This document shows positions 12,401 to 26,435 of a stretch of 64,000 nt of DNA, piece after piece; position 1 is the first letter of the stretch, and each line of letters starts with the position of its first letter. Made by a program: the position numbers and the translations under genes. This DNA is from Daphnia carinata. Lineage: Eukaryota > Arthropoda > Branchiopoda > Diplostraca > Daphniidae. The stretch lies in contig NC_081339.1 in assembly GCF_022539665.2 (NCBI RefSeq), forward strand, positions 5,322,017 to 5,386,016, read 5' to 3'. The notes beneath the pieces are model-generated. The model worked only from the letters and a program-made list of their open reading frames with translations. It did not search any database and was not told the origin of the DNA.

Positions 12401-15400
12401 CATCCGAGCGATCCCTTAAGGCTAATAGTTCCCCGGTCTACATAATAGCCCCATACTTTTTTTTTTTGGCACATGAGCCAGACAGACTTTTTTGGGTCCG
12501 ATAGAGGAAAAGACGATATAGAGTAGCTTATTATTTCCACAGAGACATTATCTCTATGTTATCTATTGTGTCTACGTATCTAATAATCAGCAAAGAAAGA
12601 AAAAAAAAAGTTTCCAGTCGATCGGTTAGATGAAGAGTCTCCCTTGACGAGGAAAAAAGGCCGACACAAGACTTTTTAGCTGTTGGGAGATGGCGATATG
12701 TGTGTCCTAGCTAATCCGGCAGTATATATATAAAAAGAATACGCGACAAAAAAAGAACTTTTTTAGAAACTAGACATGATCCCAAACGAACCTTCTTCTT
12801 TCAGGGAAAAACGGGATTATGGACTGTTGGGTAGGATTTATATATCGTGTTTCTTTCATGTTCTTGTAACATGTCTTTTAAAGGGGCGGGAGGACAAAGT
12901 CCTAACTCGACCCCACAATTTTTGGGGTTTGGATTCTGACACAAATTTCAAACGAACCTACCAGCGAGTAGCAAAACAAATCCAAATTTATTATTCTCTT
13001 TTTTTCTATTTTGAATTTTTAAAAATCAAATCAAATCTAGAGTGCTTACGTGTACCCCCCCACCCTACACACTTACATAATACATTGGTGTGTAACGTGA
13101 TAGTTGTAAATCACGCGAGGGAGCAAAAGATCCGATTGCTGCAAAACTCCCCTATCAAAAAAGAAACTACGTACGTGCGCCTATTATGCGTATTTAATTG
13201 TTTGGGAATGACATCAACTAAAGCGGCAAGTTGAAGGCATGAATCTTGAATTATGTACAATAAGAAAGAACTGGTGTTACATGTTTCAAATGTCAGAAGA
13301 AATTGGGCTGCACATTTTTAAGTGACGATCCGACAAACTTTGCTTCGAATAAAAGTGAATCATTTAGAAGGCTAACGCCTGTCACAGATAATCTCGATGC
13401 GTTCCCCCAATGAACACGAGCCCATCTGACATTCCTCTTTCTTTTGAAAGTGCTGTTTTCTAAAATATACTTTCAAAACAATTAAATAGCATTAACGTGT
13501 CGACAGTGCGGGCTTCAAATCTGCATGGGCTGTTCTTTGATTCCCAGTGCAAAAATTGCTCCATTCGATTAGGTTACGCAATTATATTTGCATAGTTAAA
13601 CATCCAAACGAGTGACGTCATTGGGCTAATCGCTTTACCCACGACATTTACTGTTTAGCCTCAATCTACGAACCATAACACAATTTAAATTTCCAAGTTT
13701 TTGCGGTTCTTGAGCCGGATCAAGAGAACCTAACGATCGAAACGGGGAATTCATGTTTCAGTTGTTTTCTAATAATGAAGACGAATAGTTTTTTTTTTTT
13801 TTGTAGGAACGAATAGGTTTTTTTCCTAGAATTAAATAAAATGATTTCCTTTTGACGGCATTTTTTTTTTTCGGTACCCCAAAGTTGATGTTCAGCTGTA
13901 AAACATCGTCCCTACATGCATACCTTTCGTTGTTAAATTGAAGCCGCTGGCTATAGGGAGGACAATATTGTTGGAACGAGTAGATTTCCATACTGCGCAT
14001 CTACTTGTTAATGTCAATACAGTAAAGAAAAATATTGTAAATAAGAAGGTTTCCTTGTAATCATAAAAGGATTGTGTATGGAAGTTTGAACTTGGCGCCA
14101 TGAGATGCGCCCCCCCCTCCCAACTTGATATCACAGCGTTGCCATGGCAACCGGTGAAATAGATTGTGCTCGAAAAAAAAAAAAAGACTCGCTTTTATAC
14201 ACGAGTAGAAATTGGAAGTTGAAGGAAGGCAAACATTCTACAAAGAGCAACACACACATAATCATTTGAAAAGACGTTCGTCGTCGACAATAGAAGGCCG
14301 AGAGTACGATATAGTCTGCACGAGAGCAATCTTTAGTTGTTAAAAAAAAGGAAGAAGAAGAAAAACAATGATGAACGTCACAAGGGTTTAAAAAAAAAAT
14401 GTTCTTTTGATTAAAAATGAGGAAAGATGCCGATTTAGTGTGGAAGGTCCCCGATATAATAACGAAATTGTTGGAGCGAAAGTAAGGTAGACTCTTTGTG
14501 GTAAATGTAATATACTATCTAAAAATAAAAAGGCTATAGAACGTGACGGACTAGAGAGCCCTCCTAAAAAGCCCTTAAACTATTCAAAGGGGAATAAAAA
14601 GTTTTGTAAAAGGAGATAAAAGTTTCGGTATGTGAGCATCCCAACGTTTAAGCTAAAAGTGTTGTCAGACATGATAAACATTCAAGAAAAAGGTGTCAAG
14701 AATAAAAAATGTAGCAATAATAAGTTATAAACACAGAATCTATGTTGAAATGTCAAAAATGGACCTGTTTTTCTTTTTTGCAAAGTGCGCAAGTAATTCT
14801 GAAATTTTGGCAACGTGCGACTCATGTAAATTAGTTCTTCCATTTCAAATAGAAAAGTTATGTCTTAACAGCTTAGTTGGTCTCAAGTATTCCTTTGTTC
14901 AAGATCAATTTACCGCCTTTCCTTCGTTGACTTCGTGTTGGTCAACGTTTCGAATGAAAAGGCCACGTTTTGAAACCCACTCAAATTGTCTTTTTGTCAC
15001 TCGGCTTGCGGCACGCATGAAAATGAAAAGAACATAGTCAAGGTAAGCGTGCAAAAAAATTTTTAAATTGATTATATCAAGAGAATGATTCACAATCCTG
15101 TCTTTGCTGGTGATGGTTGCTCACCAGAGTCAGCTCAGTGAGGCCACGAAACAGAATTTAGTTAGCCTGGGCACTTTATTGCTTAATCATTCATCATCAC
15201 TCTTTCCCATCAATAAAGCTGTTGCCCGATAGGAAGGCCAGCACCTAGTAAGAATTAATAAATGACACAAGCAATTGGAACTGCAAATCTAACTATCTTT
15301 GAAAATCATGTTTGATTCGTCAACTTAGCTTGCCAATCATGTTAAAGTCTCATGAAGCTTGTTAAAGCCATGAGTATTTGCCAGTAGCAGCATATGAAGT

Positions 15401-18400
15401 TAATTTAGCAATCGGTGAGGATGTTCAGCTTAACCACATGTTTTCTCAGTTGTGTGATGCTGCACGAGTAACAAACAAGAAATGCTTGGCAACAGCAATC
15501 TCCCTGATTTCCATCGTTCTGAATTTTGCAATTCAGAAAGGTTGATCAGGGCTAAAAGTACCTGTTGTATCCTAGGCATAGTTGCCGTGAAATATTGTCA
15601 GCAACAACCAACTCGTGATAACTGCTGCGTCAAAGTTGATCACAGCGAATGCCACTGTAATTTTCCAGATAGATTATTACATTTTCATTTGGAAGCATTA
15701 GTGTTGCATGAACAAGTTGTTCATCCTCGCTTCATAGCTCTAAATGGCATTCCGATTTGTCTTTTTGTGTCCTGTCTTCTGTCAACTTGCCGACAGGAAA
15801 TGGGAACACAAAAAGGTTAACATGAAGCAGTATGATGAAAAATTGATCGACACAGTCGTTCGACGTTCTTCTCACATCCCTCGTGAGCTGCACATTCAAA
15901 CGAAAATTTCATAATCACATTTTCCAGCTCTCATGTAAATTGAACTGTATTTCCAGTCTATCCATCTCACTCTTTCGAGTTTGCTACGTTTAAATGTGCA
16001 GAAATTATCTCACAATAACTAACGCCAAATTAGTTTAGATCAAATCGTTTAAAGAAAAATATTTAAATCTGCCAAAAGCTTGAAAATATTTTAAATTGAA
16101 CCTGTACCGTTAATAAGCTTTCCTCTTTCTACCATTGTCGATAATGAGCCTCTCCATGGCCACTTCATTTGAAAAACATCACGTAGAGAGAACGGCAATG
16201 CCCTACTTTTGCCATTGCGCTCATTAAATGTGTAGACACAGAGGGAAATGCGAGGGAATCGCACGTACTCTCGCGTTCGGCAAAAGAGCATCGCTGCCGG
16301 CCACACGCACGCACACACACATAGGGTGTGCACAGATGTATACCTTGGATCAATAATATTGTAGCCTCCTTTTTCTATTGTTTTTGCCCAGGGAAGTTCC
16401 TTGAAGGCCTGACAAAGGTCAAAACCTCTGTTAAGAACCTGTTTGTATTTAAGCTGAACTAATGGTAATGATTTTCTACCAATCCAAGCAACACAGACAG
16501 GCGGGGAAGAAAAGAGCAATTTAATGTGATGGTTGTATAATTATATTCAGCCTGTCAGTCAGAGGCGTGTAGGAAGCGGATGCGACTGTCGAGACGGATG
16601 TTGCCGCCAACATCCATTACGGGCACACTGTTCGGCAATAGCACAGCTCAGCACAGCTGGTCTATCACTAATTCCAAATGGATATCGACTTTCTTTTAAC
16701 TTTAATTATGAACATTGCAAGCTCTTCGCCGCCCCACTGGATCAGTTGATGTTTGAGCAGTAAGCGCGTGTTACACTTGGATCTTGCTTTGGCACCGTAA
16801 AACTTATCTTTAATTAAATATCAATCCCTGGAATAGTTTAGCGGCTTGCAAAGATTCATATCCAACGTTGCCCTTCCATATTGTTCTCAATAGCCAAAAC
16901 TGTGTTGATTTGAGAAACGTTGCATTTCCTGACAAAGGATTTTTTCTTATTATGCATCCGCTTTGAGCCGGAATAATTCCTGTGATGGTGCAAGGGATGG
17001 CTGAAATTGCGCTAGTATATGCAATGTTGACTAGTTTCATTTCAATTTGTGTACGGGCGAGAGGAATCTACCAGTCAAATTCAGCAGAATTGATTCAAAT
17101 AGAAAACAAAAACAAATTATTTATTTATTTTTTATTTATTTATTATGCAGGATTGTTTCATCGTGCCGTGCTGATGTCCGGCTCGGCGTTGAGTCCGTGG
17201 GCGTTGAATCATCAGGCCGGATGGTTGAAAGCGGAGGTGGGCCGCCAGCTGAACTGCGGCCCGGAGCACAGCGCCAAGGAGGCGAAAGAAATGAATTGGA
17301 TGATGGCCGACATTGGCGATTGTCTGAGAAAACGTTCGCTGGAGTCTCTGCTGGCCGTCCGTCTGCCGCCAACTCCGCGGTTCTGTACGACGTTCGCACC
17401 TTTCGTCGACGGAGCCGGAATCGTGTCCGTCGATCCGCTTCACGCTATGCAATCATCCAGCCAAGACTTTGTGCGCATTCCGCTTGTTGCCGGAGTGACA
17501 TCTATCGAAAGTTATCGTCATACTGGGTAAGAATTTATTTTTTAAAATTATTTAAATGTTGGGTTTATGCCGCTGTTTTTTTTTTTTCTAATAAGCCGCT
17601 TGATTTAAACTACGAACTACAAACATACTCTGATTCTCAAACAGAGGATAGCAAATTAGCGTGATCGGATGTTGTGATCCAGTCTAGCTAATTTTGTTTT
17701 AACTCCAAAAGAATAGCGCAAACACTTGCCGCATTTACCTCTGAAAATCCATTTTTTATAAGACGTCATTATCTATTACGAATATTTTGGCATTTTCGTT
17801 TTCTTTTCCCCCGCAAGCTTCGTTAGATGGCCGTACGTTTGGATTAGCGCTAGTGGATGTTATGCGTATGCCAAGTTTCATATTCGCTAGAGAGCTGCTT
17901 ATCTAGAAAAAAGGGAAAACATGTTCAGCTAAATATCGCCAGCTAACCTCTTCCCCTCCTTGGCCAACGATGTCTCTAAAACACGGCGACTTAGTGGACG
18001 GGAAAAACACAGACACCCCGAAAGGGAAAGAATAAGCAGTGAATTGTGTCGTATGCAAATGATGTGAATGTGCGCGTGCAGCTTTGGCAAATGAAAAGGG
18101 ATCGCTGCGCGGATGGGATTCACGTCTCAATGCATAAAACAGTCATTTATTTTCGACCAGAATAAAAGCCGAGAGCCACTTGACATTTAGAGAAACGCAA
18201 GTCTATTTTTTTCGTCTGAAAAGCGTTGCTCTTTTGTTGCTTTGCGTATTCAAAACAGGCGTTTTCATCAACCTGCGATGCCCTGCTTGTAAATGGAAAA
18301 TAAGAGGCGAGTGTATTTAAACTTTATCGTATATAACACGAAAAGAAAGTAAAACGCAGTACGGAACTCTTGTGCAATCAAGAGGCTATACACAATCTTC

Positions 18401-21400
18401 TGCCGAATATTAATGAATGGAGACACACACGCACACAAGTCTTTACATGATGGAGTGAAGGAGGGAGGGGAAAAGGGCCTGATCAAGTCACGTATTGACC
18501 AGTCGATGGTTGTGGCCGACGCAGCAATGAACGGTTCATCAATACTAAAATAAAAAAAAAAACGACCGACAGTCGGCCACCGTTTTTGCGAGCTGTAGAA
18601 AATGGTTGCCGGGACGTTGTCCAAGAATTGGGGGGGTAGAGAAATGGAGTGACGGTTTTTTCTTTTTATCTATCTGCCGTCCTTTTGTGTATACACAAAA
18701 CGTGGAAATGCCTCTATTTGTATAGCATGGAGCGATGATGGGAGGTGCGCACTACATTTGTTCTTGTTTTTCTTCCGACGTGAAAAGGAATGCACACTGG
18801 CCCAATAAAAGGGCCAGTGGATGAATTTTATTTTATTTTTATTTTTTTGCCATGATATCGAGACGGCCAATGGGTGGAAAAGCCTCGTTGAATACAGGAA
18901 TAGTGGGGGGCGCAGTCCGGTAGGAATGCCAAAGCGAATAACTTTCAACGAATGCGGAACAAAAAAAAAAGCAATATTAATAAATAGGAGAAGCATCAGA
19001 ACTTTGCTCTTTTCTTCCAACTCTCGTCGCTTGATGTTTTAACGAAAAAAAAAAAATGAAAAGTAAAGAGGAAGAAAGAAATCCTTTAAATGTTCCATAA
19101 CTCTAGTTTAGGAATGGCTCATCTTTAAGGAAAATGTCTTTATTTTTTTCCATCCACTTTTCTGCACAATTTTTAGTGGTGCTTACATTTAAAGATTCTT
19201 TTCTTTCTTTTTTTTTGATGATAGAGACGCGGATCTGCGTGATGGAATCAGCGAACAACGTCGAGATCGGACATTGCGAACGTTAATCCGCAATTTCTAT
19301 CAATATCATCTCAACGAAATCTATTACGTCTTGAGGTAATTGTTGATAATGGATCGTCTGATTGTTTTGTTTGTTTGTTTGTTTTTCGCTAAAAAATTCA
19401 TTTGTTTTTGTCTCCATTTATTTCTATTCGTACGTAAGGAACGAGTACACGGACTGGGATCGTCCGTCCGCGCTGGACGCGCTGTCGATGAGAGACAGCC
19501 TTTCATTGGCTCTTAGCGATGCTCTGGTGGTAGCGCCGCTGATGCACGTCGTCCATCTACACGCCCAAAGGTCGGCCAATCCTTCTGGCACTTTTTTCTA
19601 TCACTACCAAGGCCAGCAACAACAGACGACCGTGCCCGTCTCGCAACACGGCCAGCAGCTCAACGATGCCGATCTGTCGGAATATCACGTAAGACACAAC
19701 ACATCACCTTTACACGTCTTTGTTTTCATTTTGCCATTAGGATGGTTGGTTCGGCCAAACTGAGAATGACGTTAGATTTGAGACAGCGTCATCCATCACG
19801 CGTGAAGTTTCGGGCGAAATTCATTAATCGATGGCCGCTTGGGCGTGTAATCAAGTTTTGCGGGAGAAAGGGCGTGTCATTAGAGATGCGCGCAGACAAT
19901 GGCAATAACGCGGCAATAGACAGGCGGGCTAGAAAGAAAAAGAAAAAAATAGAAAATGATGTGAAAGAAGATGGTGAAAGTGAGCGCAATTGTTGATGCG
20001 GATAACGGATATTATGCCACCCTTTTTTTGGGGGCCCATGTGTCACTGTTATTGATGACCTACGAACACACGATTTTCTTTTTTATGTTGGCTAGAAGTG
20101 TTTGCCTCCACGTTGTGTTTTTTCCGTGTGTGCAAACAGCCACGCGTCTGAATCGAGTGCAATTGATTGATGAATATGCACGTCCTCGAAGACAGCGTGA
20201 TGAATTCAAGATATCGTGAAACAGGGGACGAAGATTGTACCTGTAGAATTATGGCGCATGGCAGCGCACCCACTTCAAGACTTGAATCATTGATGTAGAC
20301 ATATCAAGGTGGCCATTTCGTACCTTTGCCAACTCGTGGCGGTGCCTCAAACTTTTGCTGTGCTGTAAGGCATTCAAGCCATCGTAATGAATCCCTTCCG
20401 CTCGAAGGCATTTCATTTCTCTTTTCAAAGACTCGTCAACTTTTATCCTTTTTGTTTCTTTTTTTGTGGCTGTTTTTGTTTTTTGAAATCAAATGAAACA
20501 AAAACAGCGTCTAGGAAGTGTGACGGGTGATGAGCTGGAAGCGTTGGAACTGGATGCCACAGCAAATGGAGCCCCGCTGCATTGGTCAGAGGACGGCCAC
20601 CACGACGATGCGTCCGGATACGTCAACGACACGCTTTATCACAACGATCCAGCCACCGCATCGCAGTTCCTTCCGTTCCTGACAGCCTTCGCCAGCACTG
20701 GGTACGTGTCCTCATGGACTTGCCTTATTCAACGCTCTTTGATTGGACAAATATATTTTCACGTCTGCCGGAAAATGAAATAAATAGGGACCCTAATTTG
20801 GAGATTGGAGGCAAAGGGGAACTCGTTCCCAGATCGAAATTGCGTTGGGAACCGTTCAACCTGCACTCGCAGTATTACATGGTCTTTGGTGAGTACCCGT
20901 CATTACATCCTACTCGTAAGCATGTCGCATTTTTGTTTGTTTTTTTCATTAGATTTCTCTTTAAATTGGCCAAATTTTGAAACTGTTTGGATGAGACGTA
21001 TCAAAGATTGTAGGTATCGTTAACGATGGAGGGCGGGGTTTTAGGGTATTTTTTTTTTAAGGTTTGGGTATGTAACGGGTTTGATCTTGTACTCCGCGCC
21101 CTCTCTTGAGTTCGTTTTCCGATTCATTTCATTTGTTCTCAAAGTTAGTTTTGCTTTTTTCAAATGTTTTTACAAAGTTTTGCAAAACAAAGAGCCAAGT
21201 CTCAACTTTCAATCTCCTTTGCTGCCAACTAAAAAAAAAAATAAAAACGAACTTTGTGCGCCGATAATTTTCCGGGTTTTTTTTATTGTAATTTAATTGA
21301 ACTCGTTGCAAAGAATATCTTCGATTATCAACCAATGGCAAAACGATTATGAGAATCTGAAATGTATTTTTTGTTGAATAAAGGAGGACAACAACAACAA

Positions 21401-24325
21401 CACGCCCATCTGAAGAGCCACTACCGAGGCCACCACATCGCCGTCTGGCTCCAACTCATCCCGCAGTTGCATCAGCCGGCAATCGAATTAACTGGAACTT
21501 ACTCCGCTTCGTCCGGGCATCACCTATTCGATCAAAAAAACACGCCCGTCGACCAGTTCTACGAAGGTAAAACACACACTTGACTCTCACGACGTTTCGA
21601 TCATTGCCAAAGTTCGTCCCAAAAGTAAAGGCGGCCATTTTTTTTTTTTTTTTGTTTTGGCCAACTTCACTTTGAGTAGTTTAATGTTTTGGTTCATTAT
21701 GATGGGCCAGCCCCCAAAGGTGCGAATGTGTTAGGTGGTGCCCGAAAGGCCGTCCCGTTTTGCGATCGATATCCACTTTCCGTAGCGGGATTGCGTTGGA
21801 CGCGCTTGCATTTTGCACTTGTTCTATTTATTCTAATGGATTCACGCGTCGTCGAACAGGAGTCGTCCGCCAGCAACACTTATTCGTCAACAATGGGAAT
21901 GTGACGACCGGCTGGCCCTCGCCGGGCAAAGCGCCAACGACCATCGACAGGGCAATAGCCGTTGAGTGTAGCAGTTTGGGCAGCTTTCAACAATCCACTT
22001 CGAATCAAGTGAATGGCAATCAAACGCTGAATGGCACCAGTTCGTCAGGTATGTTTTACAGCCCGTCGGGCGCATTTCAATTCTGCATTCAAAATCAAAG
22101 TGAAATTTGAGTCTTGTTTTTGAGGTAAAAGAATTTTGATCGACGTCTGCGTCCGTTCCTATTGGATAATGAAGTGCCTCTGCATTCCCCGTGTAGTTTT
22201 GGCTTCACGCTACGATAGCGGCCCGTGCTTGTTGTGGCCGACTGTTGGTATTACCAGGGATAAAACGATTGGCCAAATCAATTACGTTTAATCCTGGCAT
22301 TTATTCCGCGACGATAATTATTAAGCCCCTTGGAATATATTAGATTGGAAGGTAGGGGGGGGGGGCGAATCGGTCTACGTGCATCAATATCGATGTTGAT
22401 TGCCATTTTACGAATAGGAGAGAACGTTACATTTTTTTTTCTTTCCTAGCGTTCAATTTCGTGAGATGGATAACAATCATTTCAAAATTCAATATCAGCC
22501 TTTCTTTTTTTTTTTACGTTACTCTATTGGATGAAACATTTTTTAAAAACCAAATATTCCTCTGATGATGTGAACGGATCGATTGCTTTCCATCATCAAT
22601 CCGCAAAGGCCCTTATTTTTTTTGTGCGCAATAAAAAGGGGGGAGGGGGTGCATGCGTCTTGCATAATGACAGGCCGTTCTTTATTTATTTATTTTTTTC
22701 AATCGAATGTAACAAATCGAGTTCACATTTGATTTCTCTGCCGAATAGCCTATTCAAAGTAATGATATAACCCGATGCGAAAATTGGAAGTAAGCAAAAG
22801 CCTCAATTTTCTTTGGCTTTATCATAGGGGAAGTGTTTGTATTCCATAGGAGAAGGGAAATTGATTATATGGTCATTTGATTATAGCACACGACAGAAGC
22901 AGTAACATAATATAGAAGGGGAGTGGAGAAAGAAATGGGCCGGTCTTTCCCGTGGGTCGTCTTCTCTCTCACTTCTGGACATGGGGACGCTCCGTCGCTA
23001 AACTTATTGCGATTGCTCCATTTTCACATCAATGAACGTCCAGCATCATCGATGAAAACTGATGATGCTAAAAGTTGATTTACTTTTATTGTTATTGCCC
23101 AAAATTTAAACATAAAAAGGTTAATTTAGAAAACAATATTTTGATGCAATGTGTCCGTTGCTATGGCAAAAAAAGAAAAGAGATGAAGAAATTAATAACG
23201 TCCGTACAAAAACTCTTGTGATTAGGTGTGGCCGGTGACTGGGCCTTGGTGAATCCCAACGTCATGGCGTCGGAGACGGGCAGCAACAACATCACGACAG
23301 GCAGCCCTGCGGTCAGTGGTACCGGACTCACGCTGGGCTTCTTGTGGACCAACGAAACAGCATTGTGCATCACCTTGGTGCTGGGCACATTTTTTCTGGC
23401 AGCCAATCTGATCCTGTTTGCAGCTATTTATCGACGTCGTGTAGCCTGCGGCAAACGGGACGGCCATCGTCAAGACGACAGTCCTAGTCTCCAAGTAAAT
23501 ATGGTTTAATAGTTTCTTGTTGTTTTTGTTTTATTTCTTTTAGTTTCACAGTATAATTGTACATTGTACCGGAAACGAAAAGTGACATAGGCGCCTCAAT
23601 TGCGATTCGCCCTAGTTACAGACTTGAAATGATCCTTTTTTAACGATGCCATCCAATTATTTTCATCTTTCGTAACTTTATGGTTTTGTCGTAAAATAGT
23701 CTGCTCTGTTTTTATGATGTGGCTTAGCAAAACAAAAGAAGGACGTCGTGGCAGAGTTGCAAGATTCGGAATAATGGCAAAGTGTTTGCCAACATTGTCT
23801 CTGTAGCGGGGAGGGAACAAATAATATTTTGACTTATCTTTTAAATTCAAAAGTAAAAATAATTTTAATTTTTAATTACAGAGGACGTCAGATGTCGGTC
23901 GGATGGAGGATCGTGGAGCAACGGAATCGATTGAATCTATGACAGATTTACGTCAGCTGGTCAACAACAGTAGCCACTGTCTGCCGCACAATTCGCGGAA
24001 TAACAATCCAGACATAACATCAGCCGTGATCCAGCATCCACCATCACAACAATATTCCACAGCCAACAATATTAGATTTGATACTTCATCGCCGCCATAC
24101 TTGCTCAAGGCTCCGCCCCCTCATCATCAGGTAACATTTTATTTAAAGACAATTTTGAGATTAATTTTCAATGCTCTTATTTTACTCGTCAAACTCCAGT
24201 TTTTGCTCGAGGAGAGCAACAGAAGTGCCACCTTGCCGGGAAATAGAAGATCAAATGGACAACAAACAACGTCTAAGAATTATCACCACTCTACAGCAAA
24301 GTCCATTCGAGAGATCACCGTTTAA
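9480..24325 (+). CDS. Neuroligin, cholinesterase-like synaptic adhesion protein
   Basis: Postsynaptic one-pass membrane adhesion protein of the neuroligin family; relatives bind neurexin. Sixteen exons join in phase: 9480-9780, 10078-10303, 10834-10952, 11704-11865, 11942-12040, 12104-12232, 17151-17526, 19225-19335, 19439-19688, 20508-20701, 20788-20888, 21384-21566, 21860-22048, 23226-23494, 23882-24130, 24200-24325 (1027 aa). A signal peptide lies near residues 19-40. The esterase-like domain shows FLGIPYAAAPVGSLRY, NQSEDCLFLNIYAP, GNYGLLD and HYRGHHIAVWLQLIP. The nucleophile elbow reads SGHGTG, with glycine (about residue 329) where active esterases have serine, and the usual HGEDLPY segment is not conserved, so it is non-enzymatic. 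The transmembrane helix is about 859-882. The tail ends in EITV, a class I PDZ ligand. The first ATG is used because a TGA lies 12-15 bases upstream; the Met at about residue 19 would give a more typical signal peptide. Gliotactin is the main alternative, but the motifs favour neuroligin. Confidence 0.9.
11122..11139. promoter_or_regulatory. Perfect 18-bp palindrome with E-box core, neuroligin intron 3
   Basis: GGGCGTCAC followed directly by its reverse complement GTGACGCCC gives an uninterrupted 18-base palindrome centred on CACGTG, the binding core of bHLH-zip factors. It lies in the 751-base intron between neuroligin exons 3 and 4. Its length makes chance less likely than for a bare E-box, but function is unproven. 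Confidence 0.4.
12233..17150 (+). other. Long intron 6 of neuroligin (4.9 kb)
   Basis: By far the longest intron of the gene. I see no coding exon in it: the open frames near 12776, 14693 and 15482 lack family features and compatible splice phase. It holds a perfect X-box (14138-14151), a full CRE palindrome TGACGTCA (13613-13620), a CA-rich microsatellite near 16300-16322, and an acceptor region made of ATTT repeats just before 17151. Long introns in compact genomes often carry regulatory DNA; that is inference. Confidence 0.5.
14138..14151. promoter_or_regulatory. Perfect X-box (RFX) palindrome
   Basis: GTTGCCATGGCAAC is a perfect 14-base palindrome that fits the RFX X-box consensus exactly (GTTGCC, two-base spacer, GGCAAC). 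It lies in neuroligin intron 6, just upstream of an A-rich run. Candidate intronic enhancer site for neuronal expression. Confidence 0.45.
18795..18819. other. Hairpin with AATAAA in the loop, neuroligin intron 7
   Basis: Arms cactggccc and gggccagtg form a perfect 9-bp stem around the loop aataaaa. The loop contains the poly(A) hexamer in the sense direction of neuroligin, between exons 7 and 8 (intron 17527-19224). This could present or hide an early polyadenylation signal, or be chance. Confidence 0.3.
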
Positions 24326-24888
24326 TCGTTTCTAAATGTCGTGATATTGTCGGTTTTTTAAATAATGAAATCGTTACACTTTGTCTTTAAATGTTTAAAG
24401 TGGCTGAATACCTTTTTTTACCCGGTGTCTTCATCCTGCCAAAGAACCCATCCCCCGTAAAAACAATTCTGAAGACTAAGTGTTATGAACAAATATTTTG
24501 CAAAAAATATATACTAACTGAAAGTCCATGTTAACCGTCTCGAAAATAGAACCTATCGACTGTCAGTGCCAAGAGGCTAAACCAAGTTAAAACTTTTACG
24601 TCACTTTGCACGAGTGACTTTTTCCCAAAGGACTCAAGAAACAAGCTTCGATTAAGGAAAAAGTCTTGGCATTTCAAAGTTTAACACGGTTATCATTTCA
24701 AAGCCCTTGTTGGAACCAGTAACGGGTTGACTGCTCAATAATCCCATCTAAGGGTAGACGCAGCCTTCAACGCTTGTAAAATTATTAGTGAACATCAAAT
24801 ATAGAAATTGAAGTTGACCGAATGTATTCCGTCAGCTTTGGGAGAAGACAGCTCACACACACAACTTGAATGGTCTTTTTTTTCTCTC
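24326..24888. other. Spacer between convergent neuroligin and RpS13
   Basis: The two genes converge here, so this stretch should hold both 3' untranslated regions. I see no further coding region and no convincing RNA gene. No strong poly(A) hexamer is obvious for either gene. Confidence 0.5.
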
Positions 24889-25733
<845 letters not shown>

Positions 25734-25993
25734 GATGGCGGCGAAAGAAAAACTTCAGACACAAAATGGTCCGGTGAGGGATGTGACGTCAGGATAGGAA
25801 AACTAACTCACAGCTTGCGTTGCCGCTTATCTTGCAATTATTTCATTTGAATGATTTTTAGATTTAAACACTATTATTTCAAATTTTTTAATTTATTTTA
25901 AAATATTTAAAATACTTTTTAATATATTTGTCTGTAAAAGTTTATTAATACATTTTTTTTGACAACGCTCCAGTGTTTACAATTTTCTCGCAG
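25734..25993. promoter_or_regulatory. Shared promoter of RpS13 and ELMO with a CRE
   Basis: RpS13 runs left from 25733 and the probable first (untranslated) exon of ELMO lies to the right, ending at the donor after 26115 (CTC then GTAAGT). The spacer contains a full CRE palindrome TGACGTCA at 25784-25791, about 50 bases upstream of the RpS13 start codon, followed by a very AT-rich segment. A bidirectional promoter is the simplest reading; transcription starts are not known. Confidence 0.5.
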
Positions 25994-26435
25994 GAAAATA
26001 CCTACGCCCAGGAAACGGGCTGTCGCTGGTCATTGGTCTCAGAATATACGGCATTTTGCTTTAAACATATCGCCTCTGGAAATTAATCAACAAGCTTTCA
26101 AGGGGCTTTTGTCTCGTAAGTCATTTTTTATTCAGTTATGTTCCCTGAATTAGAAATGGCAAACTCCAATACCAAAATCTTAGAAAGTACACTCCTAATT
26201 AGAACAGTATAGCACTGCTACACTGCATAAAACATATAACACACGATTGTATAGCAGAGGCAATTGTTAAAAACTAATTATCAATGGCCTAGTTTCAGGA
26301 TGGCTAATGATGAAAATTGCAATTGCCCCTGCTTTTCCAGTTAACCAAAACAGTAGTTTGGTTAACTTGTGTTGCTGTCTACGTTTTTGAAGTTTATTAA
26401 TCACGGTTTTTCATGATTTGTATAGGAAAGCAAAA

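Noticed and set aside
12776-13234. 152-codon frame in neuroligin intron 6
   Set aside because: No family features, low-complexity composition, and no phase-compatible splice sites with neighbouring neuroligin exons.
17047-17664. 205-codon frame overlapping neuroligin exon 7
   Set aside because: Shadow of the GC-rich exon in another frame.
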